From contig NZ_JYKS01000011.1 of the NCBI RefSeq assembly GCF_000935045.1, positions 124,001 to 188,000 on the forward strand: 64,000 bases of DNA. Reading direction: 5' to 3'. The stretch comes from Pseudomonas sp. 10-1B (GTDB lineage: Bacteria > Pseudomonadota > Gammaproteobacteria > Pseudomonadales > Pseudomonadaceae). The notes under the pieces were generated by a model that saw only the letters and a program-made list of their open reading frames with translations, did no database searches and had not been told where the DNA came from. How positions within the stretch are numbered: position 1 is the first letter of the stretch; each line of letters begins with the position of its first letter. The position numbers and the translations under genes are program-made. Positions 16,579-25,228 of this stretch are shown here, in pieces.

Positions 16579-18375
16579 TTACAGAATCGGGAAGAGATCG
16601 GTCGAAACGTCCGCATCATCTAGGGTGCTGCGATTTGCGCTATCGCTGGCCGATGACACGTGGCTGGCAAGGATCAGATCCGCGATGCGTTCGGCGACCA
16701 TCATGGTCGGAAAATTTATATTGCCGCTGGGTAACGTCGGAAAGATCGATGCATCCACTACCCGCAATCGCTCGACTCCGCGAACGCGCCCTGCCGGATC
16801 GGTGACCGCCAGCGCGTCGTCGGCCCGGCCCATTCGACACGTACATCCGGGATGCCAGACACCCACGCAGGCCTTGTCGATGAACTGGCGCAGCAATTGC
16901 TCGTCCGCCAGCACCGCAGATAGCGGCGGGCCTCCGGCAACGACCTTACTCATCAGGTATTTGCGCAGTGTCGTCGGCCCGTCCAGCAAGCCGGCCAGGA
17001 CTCGGGTAATGATTCGGTTGCGGGTGCTGAGCATGCCGACCTGGCGAACCTTTTCGCTATAACTGGCGGGAAACGGTTCAGAGGTTGCCCTGGCCATCGC
17101 CTCGCTGGCCTGTATCGAAGCCATGCGCTGGAAGCCATCGACCAGCCGGTCCATATCGCGCTCATCGGCCAGCAGATTCAATTCGACTTTCGGGGATGCC
17201 TGCCAGTCGGCGGACTCCAGGGTTACCTGTCCTGCCGCTGAATACGGCTTGTTGACGTACATCAGCATCGTACCGACCCGCTCGCCCACCGCGTGCCAGG
17301 ACGTCTTGCTGACCCCGGCCACGAACATGTCGCCTGCCGGGGCGTCATGCATCCCCGACGAATATCGCCAGCCCAGCATGATGTGGCGCCGGGTGTACTG
17401 ATTGATCCGCGCCGGTTTGGCGATGAAGGACGCCAGCGCGATCGCCGGGTGCTCCATCAGGTGCTGCCCAACCCCCGGCACATTGGCCACCAGGGGTATG
17501 CCATGGGTCCGAAGGTGCTCGGCCGGTCCGACTCCTGAGCGCATCAGCAGGGCGGGAGAATGAATGGCACCGGCACTGACGATCATCTCGCGCCCCAACA
17601 GCCGGGTGCAATGGCCATCGTGGCGGATTTCGACACCGCAACAGCGTGTACCATCGAACAGCAATCGGCTCACCTGGGTATTGGCGCGAATCGAAAGATT
17701 CGGTCGCTGTCGCGTCTCGGCGTCCAGATAGCCCATGGCGGCCGACACCCGCTGCTCGTTTTCATTGGAAATGGCGATGGGGAAATAGCCATCCTCGAAC
17801 ACGCCATTCTGGTCGGGCAAATACTTGTAGCCGGCCTGCTTCAGCGCATCCGCCAGCGCGAGCGGATGCCCCGGCCAGTGTTCTGGAAAGATGCGACGAA
17901 CCGGTATCCGCCCTTCCTTGCCATGCAAGGGGCCGTCGAAATCCAGATCACGTTCGACTTTTCTGAAATAGGGCAACACCTGGTCCCAACCCCAACCCTC
18001 CGCACCCCGGGCCTGCCACTCGTCGTAATCGGCGGGGGCACCGCGGTTGAAGAACTGGCCATTGATCGAAGAGCCGCCGCCCATGATCCGCGCTTGTTCG
18101 TACTTGCGCAGCGCGCTTGAAACGCCGTCGCGAACGCGCTGTGTGGTCACCCGCAGCCTATTCCACAGGAAGCCGGGATTGAGGTACGCCGTTCCCGGGT
18201 AGCTGTCCAGAATGGCAGCAGGCACCTGCCCTTCAGGGGTGTCGATACCCGCTTCGCACAGCAGTACCCGAATGTGCGGATTAGTGGAAAGACGATGAGC
18301 CAGGACAGAGCCCGCCGAGCCACCGCCGACAATGATGTAGTCGTACACCGTCGCGCTTCCTCGTTCACTGTTCAT
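16579..18375 (-). CDS. GMC-family FAD alcohol oxidoreductase
   Basis: A 598-residue glucose-methanol-choline oxidoreductase: N-terminal FAD motif 'DYIIVGGGSAGSVLAHRLS', 'IMGGGSSINGQFFNRG' (GMC signature 1) and C-terminal 'GVWHPGCTCRMG' with the catalytic His, then 'PSGNINFPTMM' with the second active-site residue Asn. It oxidises a primary alcohol to the aldehyde and passes electrons to the respiratory chain or oxygen. It follows the aldehyde dehydrogenase gene by two bases and is the last gene of the P450 operon. ATG 18375 is preferred; a GTG at 18381 would overlap the ALDH stop. Confidence 0.85.
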   Translation of the reverse strand: MNSERGSATVYDYIIVGGGSAGSVLAHRLSTNPHIRVLLCEAGIDTPEGQVPAAILDSYPGTAYLNPGFLWNRLRVTTQRVRDGVSSALRKYEQARIMGGGSSINGQFFNRGAPADYDEWQARGAEGWGWDQVLPYFRKVERDLDFDGPLHGKEGRIPVRRIFPEHWPGHPLALADALKQAGYKYLPDQNGVFEDGYFPIAISNENEQRVSAAMGYLDAETRQRPNLSIRANTQVSRLLFDGTRCCGVEIRHDGHCTRLLGREMIVSAGAIHSPALLMRSGVGPAEHLRTHGIPLVANVPGVGQHLMEHPAIALASFIAKPARINQYTRRHIMLGWRYSSGMHDAPAGDMFVAGVSKTSWHAVGERVGTMLMYVNKPYSAAGQVTLESADWQASPKVELNLLADERDMDRLVDGFQRMASIQASEAMARATSEPFPASYSEKVRQVGMLSTRNRIITRVLAGLLDGPTTLRKYLMSKVVAGGPPLSAVLADEQLLRQFIDKACVGVWHPGCTCRMGRADDALAVTDPAGRVRGVERLRVVDASIFPTLPSGNINFPTMMVAERIADLILASHVSSASDSANRSTLDDADVSTDLFPIL

Positions 18376-18377
18376 CG

Positions 18378-19877
18378 TCACGCCTGCCCAAGGTTGATGG
18401 CGACGCTCTTGAGCTCCGTGTAGAGCTCCAGCGCCTCGCGGCCGCGCTCACGCCCCCAGCCCGACTGCTTGAAGCCACCGAAGGGCAGCGCAGGATCGTT
18501 GACCATGTGTGCATTCACCGAAACCGAGCCTGCGCGGATGCGCGCTGCCAGCCTGTGCGCCTTACCGATATCCTGCGTCCAGATGCCGGCAAACAGGCCG
18601 TATTCGGTGTCATTGGCCAGGCCGGCAATGGCCGACAGGTCATCATCGTCGAATGGCATCGCACACAGCACCGGCCCGAAGATTTCCTCCTGGACCACAT
18701 TCATTCGCGCGTCGGTATCGGCCAGCACCGTGGGAGGCACGAAATAGCCCTGTTCGCTCAGCTGACGGGGTGCCGAAGCCAGCGTAGCGCCGCTTTCGCG
18801 CCCGCTGTCTATGTACCGCTGTACGCGCTCCATCTGTACCTTCGAGATCAACGGCCCCAGGTCGTTGCCTGCCTCCATGCCATGCCCGAGCTGCAGACGG
18901 TCGCCGTAGGCGGCGATATCCGCGACCACTCGCTCGTAGATTTTCCGGTGCACATACAGCCTCGAGCCGGCTGAACAGACCTGACCGCTATTGAAGAAAA
19001 TCGCGTTGGCAGCCCCCGGTATCGCGGCGCTCAGATCGGCATCGGGAAAGATGAAGACTGGCGATTTACCGCCAAGCTCCAGGGTGACCTTCTTCAGATT
19101 GCCGAGCGCCGACTGAACAATGCGTTTGCCGGTTGTGGTCGACCCGGTGAACGCGACCTTGTCTACACCAGGATGCGCGGCGAGTGCCGCCCCCGCATCC
19201 GCGCCGTAGCCGGTAATGATATTGACGACGCCCGGCGGAAAACCGGCTTCGAGTATCAACTCTCCGAGCCGCAGTGCGTTGAGTGGGGTCTGCTCGGCCG
19301 GCTTGAGTACCACTGTGCAACCGGCAGCCAGCGCCGGTGCCAGCTTCCAGATGGCCATCGACAACGGGAAATTCCACGGAATGATCTGCCCGACAACACC
19401 GACTGCCTCGCGTACGGTGTACGCATGCCACTGACCCGGTATCGAAAGCGGTACAGCTTCCCCCGTCAACTTGGTGGCCCAGCCCGCCATGTAGCGGACC
19501 ATCTCGGCGGTGCCGGCAATGCCACGCCGGGCAAATGCCAGCGGCTTGCCGTTATCCATCACTTCAAGCTGGGCCAGCTCATCGCCATTGGCCTCGATCA
19601 GATCGGCCAGACGCAATAACAGCCGTGTGCGGTCTGCTGGCTTGCAGCGAGACCATTCACCGCTTTCGAATGCGCGCCGCGCGGCAGCAACAGCCAAATC
19701 GATATCGACAGCCTGACCTTCAGCCACTTGAGCAATCAAAAGTCCTGTCGCGGGATCTTCTACCTCGAATCGTCCGCCTGCACGGGGGGCGACCCACTGA
19801 CCGTCGATCAGTAAGAGGTGTTCACGCTGAATGAATCGAGCCGCCGTCTGGCCCAATCGCGGATGCAGGGTGGACAT
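18378..19877 (-). CDS. NAD(P)-dependent aldehyde dehydrogenase
   Basis: A full-length 499-residue ALDH. The general-base Glu is in 'TLELGGKSP' and the nucleophilic Cys in 'FFNSGQVCSAGSRLYV'; 'FTGSTTTGK' is the NAD-binding loop. It would oxidise the aldehyde formed by the neighbouring alcohol dehydrogenase or GMC enzyme to the acid that the CoA-transferases or ligase then activate. It is in the P450 operon, between the ferredoxin reductase and GMC genes. AACAACAATAA lies just upstream of the start, next to AAGGA. Confidence 0.9.
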   Translation of the reverse strand: MSTLHPRLGQTAARFIQREHLLLIDGQWVAPRAGGRFEVEDPATGLLIAQVAEGQAVDIDLAVAAARRAFESGEWSRCKPADRTRLLLRLADLIEANGDELAQLEVMDNGKPLAFARRGIAGTAEMVRYMAGWATKLTGEAVPLSIPGQWHAYTVREAVGVVGQIIPWNFPLSMAIWKLAPALAAGCTVVLKPAEQTPLNALRLGELILEAGFPPGVVNIITGYGADAGAALAAHPGVDKVAFTGSTTTGKRIVQSALGNLKKVTLELGGKSPVFIFPDADLSAAIPGAANAIFFNSGQVCSAGSRLYVHRKIYERVVADIAAYGDRLQLGHGMEAGNDLGPLISKVQMERVQRYIDSGRESGATLASAPRQLSEQGYFVPPTVLADTDARMNVVQEEIFGPVLCAMPFDDDDLSAIAGLANDTEYGLFAGIWTQDIGKAHRLAARIRAGSVSVNAHMVNDPALPFGGFKQSGWGRERGREALELYTELKSVAINLGQA

Positions 19878-19888
19878 GGCTACATTCC

Positions 19889-19899
19889 TTATTGTTGTT
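19889..19899 (-). promoter_or_regulatory. AANAANAA (Crc/Hfq-type) motif, aldehyde dehydrogenase gene
   Basis: AACAACAATAA immediately precedes AAGGAATGTAGCC..ATG on the minus strand, next to the ribosome site inside the operon, so repression would act on this gene's translation separately. Confidence 0.6.
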
Positions 19900-19916
19900 G
19901 GCAGGTTATGCGTGCT

Positions 19917-21170
19917 TTATAGCGCCGGTGCCGGGCGGGGCTCAGTGACTGGAAGCAAGCTCTTGAGTTCGATGTCCAGGTCCTGAACCTGGCCGGGTTG
20001 AACCAGAACTCCCGCCGTGATCAACCGGCGTCCGGCCATATGGTCGACCGGACGGGCGACCGACTCGATGGCCAGTAGTTTCCCGTCTCGAAACAGGCAG
20101 GCAGAGAAACTCTGGGTGTGTGCATCACCGCGAATCACGCACTGATCAGCGCCTTGGGACAGGCCGACGATCTGCAGTTTCAGGCCACCTTGGTCACTCC
20201 AGAACCACGGCGCCGCGTCGTATGGCACACGATTGCCGGTCAAGGTGCGCGCCAGGCAGCGCGCCTGATCCATGGCGTTCTGCACCGACTCGATCCGGCA
20301 CAGGCCTGATGAGAATCGCGACTCGAACGCAGCGCAGTCGCCAATCGCCCAGATCGCCGGATCTTCGGTTCTCAGGTACGCATCGACCACCACTCCGTTT
20401 TCACAGCGCAGTCCCGCCTGATCGGCCAGTTCGACGTTGGGTACGACGCCGATACTGCTGACCAGCAGATCGGCATCGATCACTTCGCCGGTGCTGGTCA
20501 CCATCCGACAGCGTCCGGGCGTGGACTCGCCCAGTTCGGCCACCGTCACTCCCAGCCTGAACTGAACACCCAGAGCCTCGTGGTGGCGCCGAAATGCATC
20601 TGCCACCGGCGCACTGACTGCCCTGCCCATCAACGTCTGTCCGGCCTCGATCACTGTCACGGCCAAACCTTTCTTTGCTGCGACCGCCGCGAACTCCAGC
20701 CCCAGAAAGCCCGCGCCGATCACGATGACCTCTCGGGCCCGGCTCAAACCCTCGCGCATCTGTGCCGCATCGTCCAGACCGCGCAGGTTGACCAGCCACG
20801 GATAGGCAGCCGCCAACCCCGGCAAGGTCCTGTTGCGCGCGCCAGTGGCCAGGACCAGATGCGCGTAGGGCACTTGCATACCGGTCGCCGTCTCTACCTG
20901 CCTGGCTTTGCGATCGATACGGGTCACTTTCGCGCCAAGGTGAAGTTCGATATCACGTTTGAGAAAGTGCTGTTGCGTCTGAAAAAACAGGCTGTCGATT
21001 TCGCAATCGCCATTCATGAACGCCTTGGACAAAGGCGGCCGCTGATACGGCAGATGGGGCTCGTCGCCCAGCAGCCGAATGCGCCCGGTGTAACCTTCGT
21101 CGCGCAGAAAACCGGCCAGTTGAAACGCGGCCTGTCCGGTGCCGACCACCACAATTGCGTCGTCTGTCAT
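19917..21170 (-). CDS. NAD(P)H:ferredoxin reductase of the P450 system
   Basis: A 417-residue FAD-dependent reductase of the putidaredoxin/rubredoxin reductase type: first dinucleotide motif 'VVVGTGQAAFQLAGFLR', 'YQRPPLSKAF' FAD contact, second motif 'VIVIGAGFLGLEFA' for NAD(P)H, and 'LLVSSIGVVPNVELA'...'WAIGDCA' near the C-terminus. It should pass electrons from NAD(P)H to the 3Fe-4S domain fused to the P450, whose gene ends 29 bases upstream. GGGAGG precedes ATG 21170. A longer frame to 21233 overlaps the P450 gene and lacks support. Confidence 0.9.
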   Translation of the reverse strand: MTDDAIVVVGTGQAAFQLAGFLRDEGYTGRIRLLGDEPHLPYQRPPLSKAFMNGDCEIDSLFFQTQQHFLKRDIELHLGAKVTRIDRKARQVETATGMQVPYAHLVLATGARNRTLPGLAAAYPWLVNLRGLDDAAQMREGLSRAREVIVIGAGFLGLEFAAVAAKKGLAVTVIEAGQTLMGRAVSAPVADAFRRHHEALGVQFRLGVTVAELGESTPGRCRMVTSTGEVIDADLLVSSIGVVPNVELADQAGLRCENGVVVDAYLRTEDPAIWAIGDCAAFESRFSSGLCRIESVQNAMDQARCLARTLTGNRVPYDAAPWFWSDQGGLKLQIVGLSQGADQCVIRGDAHTQSFSACLFRDGKLLAIESVARPVDHMAGRRLITAGVLVQPGQVQDLDIELKSLLPVTEPRPAPAL

Positions 21171-21199
21171 GTCACTGCCTCCCACGCCTCGTACATCTT

Positions 21200-22621
21200 T
21201 TATTTGTCGACATGAATGCACAGGGCGGGACACAGCCGGGCTGCCTCGCGAATGTTGTCGTGCTCTTCGGCGGGAGGGTTTTCATCAAGAATGATGACCA
21301 GGCCGTCATCTTCGTTTTGCGCGAACACCTTGGGCGCCGCCATGACACACAGACCGCCGCCCACGCACCGGGAATAGTCGACACTGAAGAACTTCTGCAT
21401 TTCTGGCTCCCACTTCAACGGAAGGGATTTGATGCCGTAGACGAAGGCATCACTGTTGAATTTCAGCTCGCTCACCGGTACGGCCAGTGCAAGGCCAGGC
21501 AGACGCTTGAACAGCGTGGTGAAGACAATGCTCAGTTCGAGCCGCGCCAATTGCTGGCCCAGGCATTGGTGGACGCCGTAGCTGAACGCAACGTGATGCA
21601 ATGCCTCGCGATGAATGTTGAAGGTGTCCGGGTCGGGGAATTTCTCAGGGTCGCGGTTCGCCGCGCTGATCATCGCCATCACGCCCTCGCCCTTGCGGAT
21701 CAGGTGTCCGGCAATTTCCACATCCTCCATCGCCACGCGAGGGCCGTTGTAATGGACGATGGTGTGGAAGCGCAGCATCTCTTCAATGGCGTTCTTGACC
21801 AGTGACGGATCGTTGATCAGCGCTTGTTTCTGGTCCGGATTCATCAACAACGAGAGCGTTCCCAGGGCAATCATGTTGGCCGTGGTCTCGTGCCCGCCCA
21901 TCAGCAACAGCTCGATGGTGGCCAGCGTCTCTTCACGAGACAGATGCCCGGGTACCAGTTGATTGCCGATCAGGCGGCTGATCAGATCGCTGCGGTTCCC
22001 CGGGTTCTGCATCTTGCGGGTGATCAGCTTGTCCAGGTAAGCGCGCATTTCCTCGCCGGCCTTGAGCGGTACCGACGGATCGGCAGTCAGATCCAGCTTG
22101 GCCTGGGCCCGCTCCTGGAAGAACTCGCGGTCCTCGTAGGGCACACCAAGAAGATTGGCGATCACTGCGGTGGGCAAGGCCAGCGCGAATTCCTCGGCAA
22201 AATCACAGCTGTTTCCCTTGGCGATCATCTCGTCAAGCAGGGTGTCGACGGTTTCCTGAATGAAGGGACGCATCGCTTCGACCTGAGTGATCATGAACTC
22301 TTTGGTCAGCATGCGCCGCTGGCGTGTGTGTTCCGGTGGGTCGAGGCGAATCAGCGTCGCAGGCTTTTCATACTTGAGCAGCGAAGCCCGGGCCGGCGAG
22401 ATGAACGGATAGCCGTCGCGCGCGGGGTCGGTGGAAAAACGGTTGTCACCCAGTACCGCCTTGACGTCGTCGTAACGGGTCAGCAACCAGGCTTGCGTAC
22501 CATCTGGCATGGTCACTTTCGACACCGGTGCTTCGGCGCGAATCTGCGCATACTCCGGCGGCGGAGAAAACGGGCAGCGTTTCATGGGAAAGGCTGGCGC
22601 GTTGCTGTGATCGTGGCTCAT
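21200..22621 (-). CDS. Cytochrome P450 fused to a 3Fe-4S ferredoxin
   Basis: A 473-residue protein in one uninterrupted frame. Residues 1 to about 405 are a soluble CYP105-like P450: I-helix 'LLLMGGHETTANMI', K-helix 'EEMLR', heme loop 'FSYGVHQCLGQQLARLE' with the thiolate Cys. After a short linker ('LKWEPEMQKFF') the last ~62 residues are a ferredoxin: 'VDYSRCVGGGLCVMAAPKVF' has a C-x5-C spacing instead of CxxCxxC, and 'ARLCPALCI' supplies the third Cys-Pro, which is the 3Fe-4S pattern. Separate CYP105 and 3Fe-4S genes are usually neighbours; fusion is rare. A reductase gene follows. It would hydroxylate the pathway substrate. Start ATG 22621 has AAGGAG and AACAATAA upstream. Confidence 0.92.
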   Translation of the reverse strand: MSHDHSNAPAFPMKRCPFSPPPEYAQIRAEAPVSKVTMPDGTQAWLLTRYDDVKAVLGDNRFSTDPARDGYPFISPARASLLKYEKPATLIRLDPPEHTRQRRMLTKEFMITQVEAMRPFIQETVDTLLDEMIAKGNSCDFAEEFALALPTAVIANLLGVPYEDREFFQERAQAKLDLTADPSVPLKAGEEMRAYLDKLITRKMQNPGNRSDLISRLIGNQLVPGHLSREETLATIELLLMGGHETTANMIALGTLSLLMNPDQKQALINDPSLVKNAIEEMLRFHTIVHYNGPRVAMEDVEIAGHLIRKGEGVMAMISAANRDPEKFPDPDTFNIHREALHHVAFSYGVHQCLGQQLARLELSIVFTTLFKRLPGLALAVPVSELKFNSDAFVYGIKSLPLKWEPEMQKFFSVDYSRCVGGGLCVMAAPKVFAQNEDDGLVIILDENPPAEEHDNIREAARLCPALCIHVDK

Positions 22622-22632
22622 CGAATGACTCC

Positions 22633-22640
22633 TTATTGTT
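22633..22640 (-). promoter_or_regulatory. AANAANAA (Crc/Hfq-type) motif, P450 gene
   Basis: AACAATAA directly precedes AAGGAG of the P450-ferredoxin gene on the minus strand, the position expected for Crc/Hfq translational repression. Confidence 0.6.
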
Positions 22641-22679
22641 ATGAGGCAGGCCTTGGTCACGGTGCGTACCGTGTTGTAA

Positions 22680-23786
22680 TCAAGGCATGACAGAATCGAA
22701 ATGAACGACCGTGCGCAGCGCCGAGCCATCGGCCAGCCGAGCGAATCCTTCATTGATGTCTTGCAGCGCGATGCGATGGGAAATCAGCGAATCGAAGCCA
22801 AGATCCCCTTCCAGAAAGCGGTCGACCAGCCGCGGCAGTTGGGTACGGGTCTTGATATTGCCCAGATAGGAGCCCATCAGTCGGCGTCCTTCCAGAATGG
22901 CCCGGGGACGCAGTTCGATCTGCTGACTGCCCGGCAACACGCCCACCATTACCGTCACGCCCCAGCCCCGGCGCGTGCACTCGACGGCGTCTGAAAGCAC
23001 ACGCTGATTCCCTACGCATTCGAAGCTATAATCGGCCCCGCCGCCGGTAAGTTCACGCAGGTGATCAAGCAGGTTCTCGACACCCGCCGGGTCGACGAAA
23101 TGAGTAGCCCCGGCAGCTCGAGCGGCCGTCTCGCGGGAAGGGTTGGTATCGACACCGATGATCACCGAGGCACCTGCAAGCCGGGCACCCTGCACGGCGT
23201 TCATGCCGATACCACCAAGCCCGAACACGACCACACTCGCACCTGCCTCGACCTTGGCAGTGAACAGTGCCGCCCCGAGACCGGTAGCGCCTGCGCAACC
23301 CAGGCAGCAGATCACGTCAAGTGGCGCAGCACTGTCGATACGCGCAACCTGAATGTCCCTGACCACGATTGCCTCAGCGAAAGTCCCCAGATCGCAGAAC
23401 CCTCGTATCGCCTGATCACCCAGCAGAAAAGGCCGACTGCCGCTGTCGCGAAAGTACTCGTCACACAGATTGGTCTTTCCGCCGATGCAGGCCTGGCACA
23501 CGCCACACTCGGGGATTCCCAGCGGTATGACGTGATCGCCCGGCACTACGCTGGTGACCTGGGGGCCGCATTCAAGCACCACGCCGGCGCCTTCATGCCC
23601 GAGAACCAGCGGGTAAGTCGCACCGGATCGTTCGCCGTTGATGAAACTCATGTCGGAATGACAGATACCGGCGGCTTTCATCTGAACCAGTACGTCGTTC
23701 GGGCCCAGAGGCTTGAGGCGCACTGCTTCCACGATTACCTCGCCACGTTGCCCGTGAGCAACGGCGGCTCGCACGAAGGCGTTCAT
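22680..23786 (-). CDS. Zn-dependent NAD alcohol dehydrogenase (class III-like)
   Basis: A 368-residue medium-chain dehydrogenase. The catalytic-zinc residues are in 'AAGICHSDMSF' and 'LGHEGAGVV', the structural-zinc cysteines in 'ECGVCQACIGGKTNLCDEYF', and the NAD loop is 'VFGLGGIGMNAVQGA'. The layout is that of aryl/benzyl- and class III-type alcohol dehydrogenases. It would oxidise the alcohol produced by the P450. Its ATG overlaps the stop of the CoA-transferase gene (ATGA), so both are coupled in the P450 operon. A GMC alcohol oxidase in the same operon may do the same step with a different acceptor, or act on another alcohol. Confidence 0.88.
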   Translation of the reverse strand: MNAFVRAAVAHGQRGEVIVEAVRLKPLGPNDVLVQMKAAGICHSDMSFINGERSGATYPLVLGHEGAGVVLECGPQVTSVVPGDHVIPLGIPECGVCQACIGGKTNLCDEYFRDSGSRPFLLGDQAIRGFCDLGTFAEAIVVRDIQVARIDSAAPLDVICCLGCAGATGLGAALFTAKVEAGASVVVFGLGGIGMNAVQGARLAGASVIIGVDTNPSRETAARAAGATHFVDPAGVENLLDHLRELTGGGADYSFECVGNQRVLSDAVECTRRGWGVTVMVGVLPGSQQIELRPRAILEGRRLMGSYLGNIKTRTQLPRLVDRFLEGDLGFDSLISHRIALQDINEGFARLADGSALRTVVHFDSVMP

Positions 23787-24964
23787 GACGCGACCTTCGT
23801 CGTTGCGTCTGCGAGCGCCTGAACCTCGGCGTCGTGCTCGCCCACGGATGGAGGTCCGGAGCGTGGGGTCATCAGCCGTCCGTCAAAGCTGGCGGGATAA
23901 CGGGCAGCACGAATGGGACCCACCGGTGAATCGATCAGGCTGTGCACCTGGTTGTTGATGACCTGTTCATCGGCAAGAAACTGATCCAAGTCGAACACAG
24001 GCGCGGCGGGCACGTCCATCTCGGCAAAACGCTGCAGCCAGAAGCCGGTTTTCTGTAACTTGACCACCGCTCCAACTCGCCGGAAGAACTCCTCGGCCAT
24101 CAAGACCGGGTCAGTCATTTGCTTGAATTCGTCCTTCCACTGCGGGCGCTCAATCGCACTCAGGGTCTTGGACATTTGCGCGCCGTTAGCCGGAGAAATC
24201 ACCAAATGGCCATCGGCCGTCTCCAGCACCTGCGATTGAGGGGGCTTCCAGCCGCTGGTATCGCCATCGAACGTGCGGTGCTGGAACATGTCGGGGAAGT
24301 TGAAATAGCCCATTACGTCCAGCATCGGCAGCTTCACGTGCCCTCCCATGCCGGTCTTTTCCCGTTCGTACAGCGCAGCCATGACCGCCTGGCTGCCGAA
24401 AACACCGGTGACCTTGTCGACCATGTTGTAGGGCGTTACGGCAGGCGCTCCGGCGTTGCGTCCTTCCGCCAGCGCGATTCCGGTACGTCCTTGGATCAGC
24501 GAGTCGAAAGCAGGAGCCTCGGCCAGTGGGCCGGTGTCACCGAACCCGGTGATCGATAGACGAATCAGACGTGGATTGAGCGCTGTGAGCACTTCCTGCC
24601 CCAGACCCAGCGTCGATGCCACGCGTGGACGCCAGTTTTCGATCAACACGTCGGCTTTTTTCAGCAGGCGCTTGAACTGTGCGAGCCCCTCGGAGGATTT
24701 CAGGTCGATCACCACACTGCGCTTGCCCCGGTTGGCGTTGGTCCAGGACGCGCCGAAGCCTGCGCGGGAATGACCGAAGCGGCGAAATCCGTCACCTCCT
24801 GGCGGCTCGACTTTGATCACGTCAGCCCCCAGATCGGCCAGCATCATCGAGGCGAATGGCCCGGTGAGGAAGCTGGAGGTCTCGACGATCAGCAGCCCTT
24901 CAAGCGGCCTGCTGATCAGGTTTGGAGAATCGCCGCTACAGGTCGGCGTCGCAAACGTACTCAT
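23783..24964 (-). CDS. CaiB/BaiF (type III) CoA-transferase, copy 2
   Basis: A 393-residue family III CoA-transferase: 'MLADLGADVIKVEPPGGDGFR', the catalytic Asp probably Asp154 in 'EAPAFDSLIQGRTG', and 'MVDKVTGVFGSQAVMAAL'. It is the first gene of the operon that continues with the alcohol dehydrogenase, P450-ferredoxin, reductase, ALDH and GMC genes. It is clearly diverged from copy 1, so the two probably use different acyl groups or partners. AGAGGG precedes ATG 24964, with AATAAAAA just upstream and the operator at 25026-25042. Confidence 0.85.
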   Translation of the reverse strand: MSTFATPTCSGDSPNLISRPLEGLLIVETSSFLTGPFASMMLADLGADVIKVEPPGGDGFRRFGHSRAGFGASWTNANRGKRSVVIDLKSSEGLAQFKRLLKKADVLIENWRPRVASTLGLGQEVLTALNPRLIRLSITGFGDTGPLAEAPAFDSLIQGRTGIALAEGRNAGAPAVTPYNMVDKVTGVFGSQAVMAALYEREKTGMGGHVKLPMLDVMGYFNFPDMFQHRTFDGDTSGWKPPQSQVLETADGHLVISPANGAQMSKTLSAIERPQWKDEFKQMTDPVLMAEEFFRRVGAVVKLQKTGFWLQRFAEMDVPAAPVFDLDQFLADEQVINNQVHSLIDSPVGPIRAARYPASFDGRLMTPRSGPPSVGEHDAEVQALADATTKVAS

Positions 24965-24974
24965 GGCATCCCTC

Positions 24975-24982
24975 TTTTTATT
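24975..24982 (-). promoter_or_regulatory. AANAANAA-type motif, CoA-transferase 2 gene
   Basis: AATAAAAA on the minus strand, just before AGAGGG, fits the AANAANAA pattern but is less characteristic than the AACAATAA copies. Confidence 0.4.
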
Positions 24983-25025
24983 GTGCTGAGGCCGATAACG
25001 TACAACGGTTACGAACCCAAAAAAT

Positions 25026-25042
25026 CATTGGTTGAACCTTTG
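25026..25042. promoter_or_regulatory. GntR-type operator, site 3 (P450 operon)
   Basis: CATTGGTTGAACCTTTG, with core GGTTGAACC. Just upstream on the minus strand are TTGACA (25072-25077) and TAATTT (25048-25053) spaced by 18, so the operator lies directly after the -10 element of the P450 operon promoter. Confidence 0.85.
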
Positions 25043-25164
25043 AAATAAAATTAGTGCCACAAGGACGGCGTTGTCAAGCGCCTTTTCATAATCACGCACC
25101 TCTCACTCCCGACCGGGGTGCCGAGATCCGGTCAAGACAGCAGGAAAAAATGGGGCTAATATCG

Positions 25165-25181
25165 CAATGGATTAACCAATA
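25165..25181. promoter_or_regulatory. GntR-type operator, site 4 (gntR copy 1)
   Basis: CAATGGATTAACCAATA is the same palindrome on the other side of the divergent intergenic region, 48 bases before the TTG start of the plus-strand gntR gene and just after a TAATAT -10-like element. This predicts autoregulation. Confidence 0.75.
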
Positions 25182-25228
25182 TAAAAACGACCGGGGACCC
25201 AAGCCCCCGTCACGCGAGGAAGTCAGCT

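Noticed and set aside
18147..19431. Several plus- and minus-strand frames of 60-155 codons overlapping the GMC and ALDH genes
   Set aside because: All lie within strongly conserved coding sequence in other frames and lack independent support.
25007..25017. GGTTACGAACC next to operator site 3, a possible eighth site
   Set aside because: The half-sites are two bases further apart than in the seven good copies and the outer arms do not match.
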